Assembly: GCF_009766005.1 (NCBI RefSeq)
Contig: NZ_LMUK01000047.1
Coordinates: 1 to 60,714, forward strand
Origin: Bradyrhizobium sp. S69
Lineage (GTDB): Bacteria > Pseudomonadota > Alphaproteobacteria > Rhizobiales > Xanthobacteraceae
Reading direction: 5' to 3'
Length of the DNA: 60,714 bases
Below, piece after piece: positions 26,434-35,614 of this stretch. Numbering within the stretch: position 1 is the first letter of the stretch; every line of letters begins with the position of its first letter. The notes beneath the pieces were generated by a model, which had not been told where the DNA came from, made no database searches, and worked only from the letters and a program-made list of their open reading frames with translations. Position numbers and translations under genes: made by a program.

Positions 26434-27414
26434 TCAAACCTTGTAGTGGTCGCGATACCACGCGACAAAATCCGCAATGCCGTCCTTAATGGAGGTCTCG
26501 GGCTTCAAACCGGTGTCACGTATCAGCTCTTCGACATCGGCGAAAGTTTCCGTGACATCGCCGGGCTGCATCGGCAGCATCTGTTTGATCGCCGCGCGGC
26601 CCAATGCCTTCTCCAACAACTCCACCACGTGCATCAGATCTTCCGGATGCTGATTGCCGATGTTGTAGATCCCAGCTGGCGCAACTCCATTGCCGGCGGG
26701 AATGCGATCGATCAAACGTAGTACTATACGGGTGACGTCATCGATATGGGTAAAATCGCGGCGCATCTTGCCGTGGTTAAAAAGCCTGATTGGGGCGCCT
26801 TCAAGGATGGCCTTGGTGAACAGGAAAATCGCCATATCGGGTCGCCCCCACGGCCCGTAGACGGTAAAGAACCGCAGGCCAGTGACCGGCAGGTGGTAAA
26901 GATGGCTGTAGGAATAAGCCATCTGTTCGTTTGCCTTCTTGGTCGCGGCATAGAAACTGACCGGACGGTCGGTCTTGTCTTCAATCGAAAACGGCACCTT
27001 GGTGTTCGCGCCGTAGACCGAGGATGACGATGCATAGAGCAGATGACCGCATTGATTGTGCCGGCATCCCTCCAGCACATTGGCAAAACCTTCGAGATTC
27101 GCTTCCACATAGGCATGGGGACGATCAATCGAGTGACGCACGCCGGCCTGCGCGGCCAAGTGGATTACCCTCTCGAAGCGACATTTGGCAAATAGCGCGG
27201 CCATCGCCTCGCGATCGGCAAGATCGGTTTGCACAAAGCTGAACCGCGAATTCTCACGCAGGATAGCGAGCCGTGCCATTTTCAGTGCCGAATCATAGTA
27301 ATTATTGAGGTTGTCCAGACCGACTACATCTGCGCCTTCGGCCAGCAGTTGCTTGGCAACATGAAAGCCGATAAATCCGGCTGCGCCCGTTACCAATACT
27401 GTCCGACCTGACAT
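26434..27414 (-). CDS. lspL: UDP-glucuronate 4-epimerase (LspL-type)
   Basis: A 326-residue extended short-chain dehydrogenase. The NAD motif is VTGAAGFIGFHVA, the catalytic Tyr-Lys is in SFYAATKKANE, and FFTVYGPWGRPDMA is typical of UDP-GlcA 4-epimerases, which form UDP-GalA. GAGG lies before the ATG. In Bradyrhizobium japonicum an lspL gene of this kind is known next to lpcC and rfa genes, the same neighbourhood as here. GalA is a component of rhizobial lipid A and core. Confidence 0.88.
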   Translation of the reverse strand: MSGRTVLVTGAAGFIGFHVAKQLLAEGADVVGLDNLNNYYDSALKMARLAILRENSRFSFVQTDLADREAMAALFAKCRFERVIHLAAQAGVRHSIDRPHAYVEANLEGFANVLEGCRHNQCGHLLYASSSSVYGANTKVPFSIEDKTDRPVSFYAATKKANEQMAYSYSHLYHLPVTGLRFFTVYGPWGRPDMAIFLFTKAILEGAPIRLFNHGKMRRDFTHIDDVTRIVLRLIDRIPAGNGVAPAGIYNIGNQHPEDLMHVVELLEKALGRAAIKQMLPMQPGDVTETFADVEELIRDTGLKPETSIKDGIADFVAWYRDHYKV

Positions 27415-27597
27415 CGTATCCTCAAAAGAGTACGGTTCAACTGCGCCGCACCAGCCGGCTTCCTTGACCCCGCCGTGTTGGCGGGTCGCAATACCCCGAT
27501 TTTGAGGCTATTGCCAGATCTGCATCAAAGCCATACCAAAGGCTTAAGTGTGGCGCGCCTCCGCCGGCTGCGTCATTTCTGGACCATCCCTATCCCG

Positions 27598-28584
27598 ATG
27601 ATCACGGAAGCCATGCGCCGGATCCTGCTTTCGATAATGAAAATATTGGTCTCCGGAGCGCTGCTGTATTTCGCTCTGAGAAAAGCCAATTTTTCGGACC
27701 TCACGTCAAGGATCGACATCACGAGCCTTTTTTGGATCGGGTTGGCAATCATTGTGACATTTCTGCAGGTTTTTATCGGCGCCTTGCGCTGGCGCGAAAT
27801 CTGCGCGGATTGCGCCGCTCCGCTCACGACGACGCAGGCGATGCGTTTCAATCTGATCGGGTCGTTCTTCAATCAGACGTTGCCGTCGGCTATTGGTGGC
27901 GACGCTGTTCGGTTATGGCTACTCGCGCGCACCGGCGCAGGATGGCGCGCGGCGACCTATTCGGTCTTCGTTGATCGCGCGGTCGGCTTAATAGCGCTTG
28001 CGACCATCGTCGTCGCGAGCCTGCCCTGGAGTTACAAGCTTATCGAGGACCCTGCTGGTCGGTCCGCGTTGCTATTCGTCGGTTTTGCTGCGCTTGCGGC
28101 CGGCGTATGCTTTCTCATCCTAGGAAGGCTACCCTGGCCTTGGTTGAAACGCTGGTGGGGAACGCAACATTTCTACGCCTGCTCGGTAATTGCGAATCGC
28201 TTGATTTTCAGTCGCGATCACGGGGCTACGCTAGCTCTGCTATCGCTGCTAATCCATGTTCTCGCCGCAGTTATTGCCTGGTGCGTGGCGCGATCGATAG
28301 CCGCACCGGTGTCGCTAGAGCAGGTCTTGCAGTTGGTCCCTCCGGTGATGCTCATCACGATGATTCCGCTCTCAATTGCCGGTTGGGGGATCCGCGAAGC
28401 TTCTATGGGACTTGCATTCGGCTACGCCGGTTTGGCTACGAGTGAAGGTGTCAACGTTTCGCTGTTGTTTGGTGCGGTATACTTCATAGTCGGCGCGTTT
28501 GGTGGTCTAATTTGGATCTTCAGCGCAGAAAAGGCTGCGCAAGGCATTCTACCCATCGCGATCCCCGACGACGGCCACGTTTAG
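27598..28584 (+). CDS. Lysylphosphatidylglycerol-synthase-type membrane protein (UPF0104)
   Basis: A protein of about 328 residues with seven to eight membrane segments. It shows the LPG_synthase_TM pattern: LRWREICADC, FFNQTLPSAIGGDAVRLWLL, SVFVDRAVGLIALA, and PLSIAGWGIREASMGL near the end. It lacks the C-terminal aminoacyltransferase domain of MprF, so a glycolipid flippase or membrane-assembly role is more likely than lysyl transfer. The start is uncertain: the frame is open from 27475; I use ATG 27598 because the family normally begins just before the first helix, and 27613 also has a possible GGAAG site. The WecA-type gene follows after 1 nt. Confidence 0.8.
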   Translation: MITEAMRRILLSIMKILVSGALLYFALRKANFSDLTSRIDITSLFWIGLAIIVTFLQVFIGALRWREICADCAAPLTTTQAMRFNLIGSFFNQTLPSAIGGDAVRLWLLARTGAGWRAATYSVFVDRAVGLIALATIVVASLPWSYKLIEDPAGRSALLFVGFAALAAGVCFLILGRLPWPWLKRWWGTQHFYACSVIANRLIFSRDHGATLALLSLLIHVLAAVIAWCVARSIAAPVSLEQVLQLVPPVMLITMIPLSIAGWGIREASMGLAFGYAGLATSEGVNVSLLFGAVYFIVGAFGGLIWIFSAEKAAQGILPIAIPDDGHV

Positions 28585-28585
28585 A

Positions 28586-29596
28586 ATGACAATTTCTGAA
28601 TCCTTCCTAGCCGCTTTCGCTGTTTTGGCTGCCGCTGTTGTCTCGGCCGGCATGATTTGGGCGCTTCGACCCTTCCTCTTACGTCATGCGCTTGCTAAGC
28701 CAAACGCGCGGTCATCTCATCGGGTTCCCACGCCGCAGGGAGCAGGTATAGCGGTTATTGCGGCGACGCTGACGGTCTCGGGAAGCCTAATCATCTTTAC
28801 CGGCTCGGAAGCATTGAATATCCCCATAGCGGTCTTCGGTGCGTCATTGTTCATTTCAATTGTAGGTTTTGCCGACGACGTCAAATCTATCGAAGCGCTA
28901 CCGCGGTTGATGCTGCAGGCCGCGGCCGTCGCCGTAATTATTTTCGCGTCATCAAGCGACTTACGAATCCTTCCGGCCTGTCCACACTGGATCGAAAGCT
29001 GCATCCTGCTGCTGGCAGGCGTTTGGTTCGTAAACCTCGTAAATTTCATGGACGGCCTCGACTGGATGAGCGTTGCTGAGGTTGTCCCGATCACCGGTAC
29101 GATGGTGATCCTCGGCTCGCTCGGTAAATTCCCCCCTACTGCAACCATCGTTGCCGCGGCGCTCTGCGGTGCGATGCTTGGATTCGCCCCTTTCAACCGT
29201 CCTGTGGCAAAAATCTTTCTCGGAGACGTCGGAAGCTTACCGATCGGTTTGCTGTTAGGCTGGTGCCTGTTGCAACTCGCCTATCATCAGCAATTCACCG
29301 CCGCGCTGCTGCTGCCGTTGTACTATCTGTTCGACGCTACTATAACTTTATCGCGACGCCTGATAAGGCGCGAACGATTCTGGGCTGCCCATCGCTCGCA
29401 TTTCTACCAACGCGCAACCGACAACGGCTTTACCGTTTGGCGGGTGGTGAGCGAGGTGTTTGCGCTCAACCTAGGTCTCGCAGTGTTGGCGGTCGCATCG
29501 ACCATGACGCAATCTGTCACAACAAACGTTCTGTTTTTGGTGCTGGGAAGCATTGCAGTCAGCCTCGTTTTGCTCCGGTTTTCGAGACAACGATAG
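28586..29596 (+). CDS. WecA/MraY-type polyprenyl-phosphate sugar-phosphate transferase
   Basis: A 336-residue membrane protein of the glycosyltransferase-4 (MraY/WecA) family with about ten helices. Conserved cytosolic motifs are FADDVKSIEALPRL (the metal-binding Asp pair), NFMDGLDWMSVAE and FLGDVGSLPIGLL. It links a sugar-1-phosphate to undecaprenyl phosphate and so starts O-antigen or exopolysaccharide repeats. It follows the UPF0104 membrane gene with a 1-nt gap and faces the convergent CapD-like gene. Confidence 0.9.
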   Translation: MTISESFLAAFAVLAAAVVSAGMIWALRPFLLRHALAKPNARSSHRVPTPQGAGIAVIAATLTVSGSLIIFTGSEALNIPIAVFGASLFISIVGFADDVKSIEALPRLMLQAAAVAVIIFASSSDLRILPACPHWIESCILLLAGVWFVNLVNFMDGLDWMSVAEVVPITGTMVILGSLGKFPPTATIVAAALCGAMLGFAPFNRPVAKIFLGDVGSLPIGLLLGWCLLQLAYHQQFTAALLLPLYYLFDATITLSRRLIRRERFWAAHRSHFYQRATDNGFTVWRVVSEVFALNLGLAVLAVASTMTQSVTTNVLFLVLGSIAVSLVLLRFSRQR

Positions 29597-29629
29597 GTGC
29601 GTTCTCGAAAACTGTCGGCCACAACGAGC

Positions 29630-31552
29630 TTACGTGTTCGTTTCAATTGCCGAGCCCAACCCGAATTCGGGGATGGCTTCCTTCAAGACTTCCTTGATGG
29701 CGGTCCGATCGTCTTTCTCGATCGCCAACTCTAGCGCTTCGATCCATTTTCGTAATGTCTGCATCGGAGGTTCGTTCGGCTTCGCCGCCATGATCCCAGC
29801 AATTCCAATCTCAATACTAGGCTCTTCGTGCGTAAAGAGGATTTCGTTCAATCTCTCACCCGGCCTCATCCCAGTGAACTCGATCTCAATATCGTAACCA
29901 GGCTGCAGACCCGATAATCGAATCATTCGTTCGGCCAGCTCGACGATTTTAACCGGCTGCCCCATATTGAGCACGTAGACGGAGACGTCTGGACGGATCG
30001 GGGTCATAGCATGCGTCGCGGCGGTGATCACCAAGTCACAGGCCTCGCGGATAGTCATGAAATATCTAACCATATCGGGATGTGTGACGGTCACCGGTCC
30101 GCCCGCCTCGATCTGCGCCTTGAATTTCGGAACAACGGATCCGTTCGACGCCAGCACGTTGCCGAACCTAACCGAAATCAGCCGCATACGTTGCCTGTCG
30201 TCAGGCTGACACGCCAGATCGTGATCAAGCGCCTGACAGTACATCTCGGCAAACCGTTTCGTGAGCCCCAACATCGAAACCGGCTCTATTGCCTTATCGG
30301 TCGAGATCATGACCATGGCCTTGGCACCCGAAGCCAGGGCGGCATCGGCGACGACGACCGAACCAAAGATATTGGTTTTGACCGCCTCGCTCCAATCGCG
30401 TTCGAGAATAGGTACGTGCTTAAGGGCGGCCGCGTGGAACACGATGTCGGGTCCGAACTCGTTCATGAGCCGTTCAATGCGTCCGCGATCTCGGATATCC
30501 GCAATATGACCGGTAATCACAGCTTCCTGCTTCTGTGCCATCAGGCTCTCAATAACGGCGTAGAGCGCAGGCTCGGAATTTTCGATCACGAGTAATCTAG
30601 CCGCACCAAATGTCACAACTCGGTCGCAAATCTCCGATCCGATTGAGCCACCACCACCGGTGACTATGACCGCTTTGTCCTTCACCAGCGCCTCGAGCCG
30701 GGCATAGTCGATTTTTTCACTTGAACGCAGCAACAAATCCTCGACCGCAACCGGGGTTAGCCTTGGCGCCTCGCCGCTTTCAAGGGATGGAAGACGGCTA
30801 ACGATCAAACCCAGCCGACGCGCGCGCATCAGAACGGACTCGGGGTGCGCCTCAGGCTCGAACGCAGATGGCGCCATGACGACGCGCACGACTGTTTTAC
30901 CGCGCCGCGCAAGATCGCGAACAACGTCTTCGATATCGTCGATTCCACCCAGTATGGGGATATTTCTGATCAACTGCCCCAAATCCGCTCGCGATGGCGA
31001 CAGCAGGCCGACGGGCCACAATTGTTTGACAGCGCCACTTTCGATTCCACGCAACAGAATCTCGATATCGGCAGCGCGACCGATAAGCAGGGTTGGCGAG
31101 GCGTCATCGGTCCTCGCATGATGAAGCGCCCGGGTATAGCGAAAATAGCGGTAAGCAAAACGCAGCGCGCTCAGGAAAAATACTTCAAGAAACCAATAGA
31201 GAACGATCGTGACCTTGCCGAGAAAGAAGCCGCCATAGACGTTGGGCGCCACAAAAATATAATCGAGAATCAGCAGCGCGACCGTTAACACGGTCGCTGT
31301 GCGCAAAATATTCAACGCATCGGGCAGTGAGATGAAGCGCCATTTCGTGGTTGTCAGATTGAAGGCATAACAAACGAACACACTAAGCATGACAAAGTAA
31401 GGGAGAATGCGCAGTAGAAGCGGCAAGCGATCCCAGAACGTCTCACCTTCGAAGCGAAGGTAAAAACTGCCTAGAACCGCAAACGTGGTCGCAAGCACGT
31501 CGTGAGTCGCGATTAGAAAATTGCGATAAGTTAGACTTGATAATCGCGTCAT
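29630..31552 (-). CDS. CapD/FlaA1-type membrane nucleotide-sugar dehydratase
   Basis: A 640-residue protein. Four N-terminal membrane helices are followed by a CoA-binding-like Rossmann domain and a C-terminal dehydratase domain with VTGGGGSIGSEICDRV near residue 295. The catalytic region ISTDKAIEPVSMLGLTKRFAE has Met in place of the usual SDR Tyr, as expected for FlaA1/PglF 4,6-dehydratases. Product is probably a UDP-4-keto-6-deoxy-HexNAc used as the first O-chain sugar. It is last in the minus-strand unit hldD-hldE-ligase-capD, 78 nt after the ligase stop. Confidence 0.9.
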   Translation of the reverse strand: MTRLSSLTYRNFLIATHDVLATTFAVLGSFYLRFEGETFWDRLPLLLRILPYFVMLSVFVCYAFNLTTTKWRFISLPDALNILRTATVLTVALLILDYIFVAPNVYGGFFLGKVTIVLYWFLEVFFLSALRFAYRYFRYTRALHHARTDDASPTLLIGRAADIEILLRGIESGAVKQLWPVGLLSPSRADLGQLIRNIPILGGIDDIEDVVRDLARRGKTVVRVVMAPSAFEPEAHPESVLMRARRLGLIVSRLPSLESGEAPRLTPVAVEDLLLRSSEKIDYARLEALVKDKAVIVTGGGGSIGSEICDRVVTFGAARLLVIENSEPALYAVIESLMAQKQEAVITGHIADIRDRGRIERLMNEFGPDIVFHAAALKHVPILERDWSEAVKTNIFGSVVVADAALASGAKAMVMISTDKAIEPVSMLGLTKRFAEMYCQALDHDLACQPDDRQRMRLISVRFGNVLASNGSVVPKFKAQIEAGGPVTVTHPDMVRYFMTIREACDLVITAATHAMTPIRPDVSVYVLNMGQPVKIVELAERMIRLSGLQPGYDIEIEFTGMRPGERLNEILFTHEEPSIEIGIAGIMAAKPNEPPMQTLRKWIEALELAIEKDDRTAIKEVLKEAIPEFGLGSAIETNT

Positions 31553-31630
31553 TTCAGTAAACGCCCACCCTGTACCGGGTTTGAATGAACCCGCGGGTTG
31601 TTAACCTATCCCGATCCCGCATGCCAGCCA

Positions 31631-32929
31631 TTACGCTTTGACGGATTTTCGCCGGAAAAGCGGCGCATCGCTCGACGCGCTCTTCATCGCCATTCCACCT
31701 GCGACACCTACACCCAGCACATACATCCACCCTTCGTGGAAATCGAATAGATGCGAGTTGAACAACGAACTCATGATGTTCTGCAAAACGACAAGCAACC
31801 CGATCCACGAGGAAAGGCTTGTTCCTTGAAATAACATGAAGTGAAAAAACCACATGGCGTAAAGCACGACACAGCCTAACAGACCCCATTGAACGGCAAC
31901 ATTAAGCGTCTGATTGTGCGGGTTGCCGATAACATCTGCCGAGGCGCCACTCTGACCGATCGCGTCGCGCTCGAATAGTTGTTTGGTCGACCCGGTGCCG
32001 TTGCCAAACAAGGGAGCATCGGCAAAAAAATGCAGCGATTTGCGCCAATACTCAAGTCGAAGACCGGTCGAACTCGCGGCGTTTTTCTCATGGTAATATT
32101 GGTATTCAAGTTCAACAGCATCCACCCGCTCTCGCAAATAGGGCGATGTAATCCAGACCAGGACTACCACCGCCATAGCTCCGGCAAATAGCAGTGCCAT
32201 CGCACCCCGACTAAGATGCAGTGCTCCGAACAACACCAGCAGAATTGGCATATAGACCAATGCGGTACGTGCCGAGACCACGAACATCATGTTGGTAAAG
32301 AAACCGAGCATGAGCGCGGCACAAGCGGCAGCCAGCGCAAAGCGTCGCCGATTCAACAGCGACAGGGCGACAGGAGCCAGAGCAAAGAAGCACAACGCAA
32401 ATTCTTGGCTTTGGTCGATATAGTTCTTGACGGGAACGCCCGGACTCGCCGTTACCGTCACCTTGAATTCCGGCGCGAACAGCACGAGCCAGGAAAGTCC
32501 CATCAACAAAGAACAAGAAACAAGAAAGGCGACGAATATCCATGCAGCACGTTGCGAACGCTCAAAATGATAGAGCAGAAAAGGTATCGCGAGCAATTTA
32601 GCCACCGGATTGATCCCATGAAGTCTTGCCGGCCAGGGGCTGGCGGACCAAGTCGTTCCAACGACGGCAAGCGCGAAAAATATCAGAGGCAACATGGCAG
32701 CCGGTTGCCTCAACGAGCGCAGAGCGGAACTCCACGCCAGCGTGGGAATCAATGCGAGAACCCATAACACCATGAAGATCGCAACACCGGATGTCGACCA
32801 CGGCAGCGCTAGTGCAACAAGTACGGCCAATACGTCCACTGTCAGCATTTGCGCTGCTGGATCGCGGAACATTCCGAAGGAAGCGCGGTACGGCAAAAGG
32901 CTTGATACTCTGCTCGTATGCTCAGTCAC
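31631..32929 (-). CDS. O-antigen ligase/polymerase family membrane protein
   Basis: A 432-residue protein with about 11-12 membrane segments and one large periplasmic loop. The Wzy_C signature is visible in FGNGTGSTKQLF and GNPHNQTLNVAVQWGLLG, with the functionally important His. WaaL-type proteins join O-antigen to lipid A-core; Wzy polymerases look similar, and sequence alone does not decide. Its ATG overlaps the hldE stop (ATGA, 32926-32929), tying it to heptose synthesis and favouring a ligase. Confidence 0.87.
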   Translation of the reverse strand: MTEHTSRVSSLLPYRASFGMFRDPAAQMLTVDVLAVLVALALPWSTSGVAIFMVLWVLALIPTLAWSSALRSLRQPAAMLPLIFFALAVVGTTWSASPWPARLHGINPVAKLLAIPFLLYHFERSQRAAWIFVAFLVSCSLLMGLSWLVLFAPEFKVTVTASPGVPVKNYIDQSQEFALCFFALAPVALSLLNRRRFALAAACAALMLGFFTNMMFVVSARTALVYMPILLVLFGALHLSRGAMALLFAGAMAVVVLVWITSPYLRERVDAVELEYQYYHEKNAASSTGLRLEYWRKSLHFFADAPLFGNGTGSTKQLFERDAIGQSGASADVIGNPHNQTLNVAVQWGLLGCVVLYAMWFFHFMLFQGTSLSSWIGLLVVLQNIMSSLFNSHLFDFHEGWMYVLGVGVAGGMAMKSASSDAPLFRRKSVKA

Positions 32930-34398
32930 GGTTGGCTCTCACGCGCACGCTTCACGAGAGACGTCGTGCTAAAACCTTCGACAATATCGACCAGCATGAT
33001 CTCTCCTCCGTGAGCGGCAACGATTTCGTGGCCGACCACCTGCTCGCGAGCGTAATCGGCGCCTTTGACCAACACACTTGGCCGGATTTGAACAATCAAA
33101 TTTATCGGCGTCTCTTCCTCAAAGACTATGACTAGATCGACCGCCTCGAGTGCCGCCAACACCTCGGCACGTGCGAGTTCGTTTTGCATCGGACGGCCGT
33201 CACCCTTGAGACGCTTGACCGAAGTGTCGCTATTGAGGCCGACGATCAGCCGGTCGCAGGTCGCGCGCGCCGCCGTCAGCAGTTTGACGTGGCCGGGATG
33301 AAGGATATCGAAACAGCCATTGGTGAAGCCGATCCGCAATTCCTGCTTGCGCCACGCCACAAGCTGCGCCTCGAGTTCGCTGGCGGAGCCCATGATTTTT
33401 TCTTCGGCCGCGAGGAACGCATGCGGCAGGATCTTGCGGCGCAGCTCCGCCGAACTCACCACGGCCGCGCCCTGCTTGCTGACCGCGACCGCAGCGGCCG
33501 CATTGGCCATCCGCAATGCGGCTTCCCAATCGGCCCCGGCCGCCAGCGTCACCGCAACGACCGCGGCGACCGTGTCGCCGGCGCCCGAGACGTCGCGCAC
33601 CCTGACCGGCAGGCCCGGGACATGAATGACGTCGCCATTGCGCGGCACCAGCGTCATGCCGTGCTCGCTTTGCGTCACCAGGACGGCCGCGCAATCGGCA
33701 AGCTGCATGATCTCCCGGGCGCCATCGGCGATGCTCTGCTCCGTATCGAGGCGGCTGCGGGTGGCTTCGGCGAACTCCTTGCGATTGGGCTTGAGCAAGG
33801 TCGCGCCGCGATAAATCGCCAGATTGGGGCTTTTGGGATCCACGATCACCCGCTTGCCGAGTTTTCGCGCAGCGTCGATCACGTTGCGTATCACGCGCGC
33901 GGTCAGCACGCCCTTGGCATAATCCGACAACAACACGATGTCGGCGCGCGGCAATAGCGGCAGGATGGCGTCGATCAGTTTCTGTTCGGTCGCAACCGAG
34001 GCCGGCGCCGTCGATTCCCAATCCGCGCGCAGCATGTGGGTGGAGAAATGTTCGGACACAAAGCGTACCTTGCGCGTCGTCGGCCGGGTGGGGTCGCACA
34101 CCAGCACGCTCTCGATCAGGCTTTCGCGGCCGAGCTCGGCCTTGAGCCTCGCGCCAGCCTCGTCCTCGCCGACCATTCCGACAAAGATGCAGCGCGCCCC
34201 GAGCGAAACGATGTTGCGCGCGACGTTGCCGGCGCCGCCGATATCGGTCTCGCTGCGCTGGACCGCAATAACCGGCGCGGGAGCCTCCGGGGAAATCCGC
34301 GACACCTCGCCATAGACGAATTCGTCGAGCATGAGATCGCCGACGCAGAGCACGGTCTGGCAGGTCATCGCATGCGACAGGGCATCGAAATCGAACAT
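32926..34398 (-). CDS. hldE: Bifunctional heptose-7-phosphate kinase/heptose-1-phosphate adenylyltransferase HldE
   Basis: A 490-residue two-domain enzyme. Residues 1-320 are a ribokinase-type kinase (GAGNVARNIVSLGA early; GAGDTVAAVVAVTLAAGA at the active site). Residues 350-490 are a nucleotidyltransferase with GCFDILHPGHVKLL. It phosphorylates D-glycero-D-manno-heptose-7-P at C1 and later adenylates heptose-1-P; GmhB acts between the two steps. It lies 62 nt after hldD and is translationally coupled to the ligase. Confidence 0.96.
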   Translation of the reverse strand: MFDFDALSHAMTCQTVLCVGDLMLDEFVYGEVSRISPEAPAPVIAVQRSETDIGGAGNVARNIVSLGARCIFVGMVGEDEAGARLKAELGRESLIESVLVCDPTRPTTRKVRFVSEHFSTHMLRADWESTAPASVATEQKLIDAILPLLPRADIVLLSDYAKGVLTARVIRNVIDAARKLGKRVIVDPKSPNLAIYRGATLLKPNRKEFAEATRSRLDTEQSIADGAREIMQLADCAAVLVTQSEHGMTLVPRNGDVIHVPGLPVRVRDVSGAGDTVAAVVAVTLAAGADWEAALRMANAAAAVAVSKQGAAVVSSAELRRKILPHAFLAAEEKIMGSASELEAQLVAWRKQELRIGFTNGCFDILHPGHVKLLTAARATCDRLIVGLNSDTSVKRLKGDGRPMQNELARAEVLAALEAVDLVIVFEEETPINLIVQIRPSVLVKGADYAREQVVGHEIVAAHGGEIMLVDIVEGFSTTSLVKRARESQP

Positions 34399-34460
34399 CG
34401 GAACTCGTTATCTGTTGCAGGGCTTTTTTGCGGGCTTATTTGTTGCAATATCTGTGCAAG

Positions 34461-35441
34461 TCAGCGGAAACGATCGGGCCGGTCGAGAAAATCTTTGACA
34501 TAAGCGCCAACCGCGTCTTCCAGCGCCGTAAAGCCGGCATTATAGCCGGCGCGCCGCAGCCGATCGACATCACTTTGTGTGAAATACTGGTAACTATCGC
34601 GGATCGCCAAGGGCATGTCGATATAATCGATATTGGGCCGCGTCCCGAGCGCGGCGTAGGCTGCGAGCATCAAATCCCTGAAGCTGCGGGCGTGGCCGGT
34701 TCCGACATTGAAGAGGCCGCTGACCGACGGCGTCGCCAGCAGCCACATCATCACCCGCACCACATCGTCGACATAGATGAAATCGCGCCGCTGATCGCCG
34801 TCGGCGATGCCCTCGCGGTGCGACTTAAACAGTTGCACCGTGGCGCCCGATCTGAGCTCGTCGAAGCGCCGCGCCAGCACGCTCATCATCGGGCCCTTGT
34901 GATATTCGTTGGGGCCGAACACGTTGAAGAACTTCAGCCCGACGCATTGCGGCGGCAGCGGCGCGCCGCGCGCCGAGCGCTCGGCCACCGCCATGTCGAA
35001 CAGATGCTTGCTCCAGCCGTACAGATTCATCGGCCGCAGCATCTTCAGCGCCGGCGGCGACGGATCGTCGACGAAACCTTGCCCGCCGTCGCCATAAGTT
35101 GCCGCCGAGGAGGCATAGATCAACGGCGTCGGATGGGCGGTGCACCAGTCGAGCAGCCGCATCGAAAGCCGGAAATTGGTCTCTATCACCAGATCGCCGT
35201 CGGTCGCCGTGGTTTCCGAAATGGCGCCGAGATGGATGACGGCGTCGAGCCGGCGGCCGTTCAACCAGGCCGGCAGTTCCGCCGGCGGCACGATGTCCGC
35301 GAGCTGGCGCTTGGCCAGATTGCGCCATTTGCCGTCATGGCCGAGCAGGTCGCACACCACGACATCGGCGCGGCCCGCGTCGTTCAGCGCCGCGACGACG
35401 TTCGATCCGATAAAACCGGCGCCCCCGGTTACCAGTAACAT
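34461..35441 (-). CDS. hldD: ADP-L-glycero-D-manno-heptose 6-epimerase
   Basis: A 326-residue SDR epimerase. It starts MLLVTGGAGFIGSNVV, carries ASSAATYG and the catalytic YGWSKHLFD, and has the HldD-specific NVFGPNEYHKGPMMSV. The open frame extends upstream to 35960 in low-complexity antisense sequence; ATG 35441, directly before the NAD-binding motif and preceded by AGGATC, is the true start. It is the first gene of the hldD-hldE-ligase-capD unit, divergent from waaF. Confidence 0.95.
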   Translation of the reverse strand: MLLVTGGAGFIGSNVVAALNDAGRADVVVCDLLGHDGKWRNLAKRQLADIVPPAELPAWLNGRRLDAVIHLGAISETTATDGDLVIETNFRLSMRLLDWCTAHPTPLIYASSAATYGDGGQGFVDDPSPPALKMLRPMNLYGWSKHLFDMAVAERSARGAPLPPQCVGLKFFNVFGPNEYHKGPMMSVLARRFDELRSGATVQLFKSHREGIADGDQRRDFIYVDDVVRVMMWLLATPSVSGLFNVGTGHARSFRDLMLAAYAALGTRPNIDYIDMPLAIRDSYQYFTQSDVDRLRRAGYNAGFTALEDAVGAYVKDFLDRPDRFR

Positions 35442-35614
35442 GAGAGATCCTGCCCTGCTTGCACGACGGCAGCTTTGCCCCACTCCAGCGCCGCAGGCAA
35501 ATCGAGCTGTGGGGCGTGGTGAAGGCCGAAGGGCCGACCTTGTTTGACTTTGACCCGCCGCGGCGGAGCGGTTACCGACAGGGCGGAATCCAGCCTGGAC
35601 CGATTTTATAAGAT

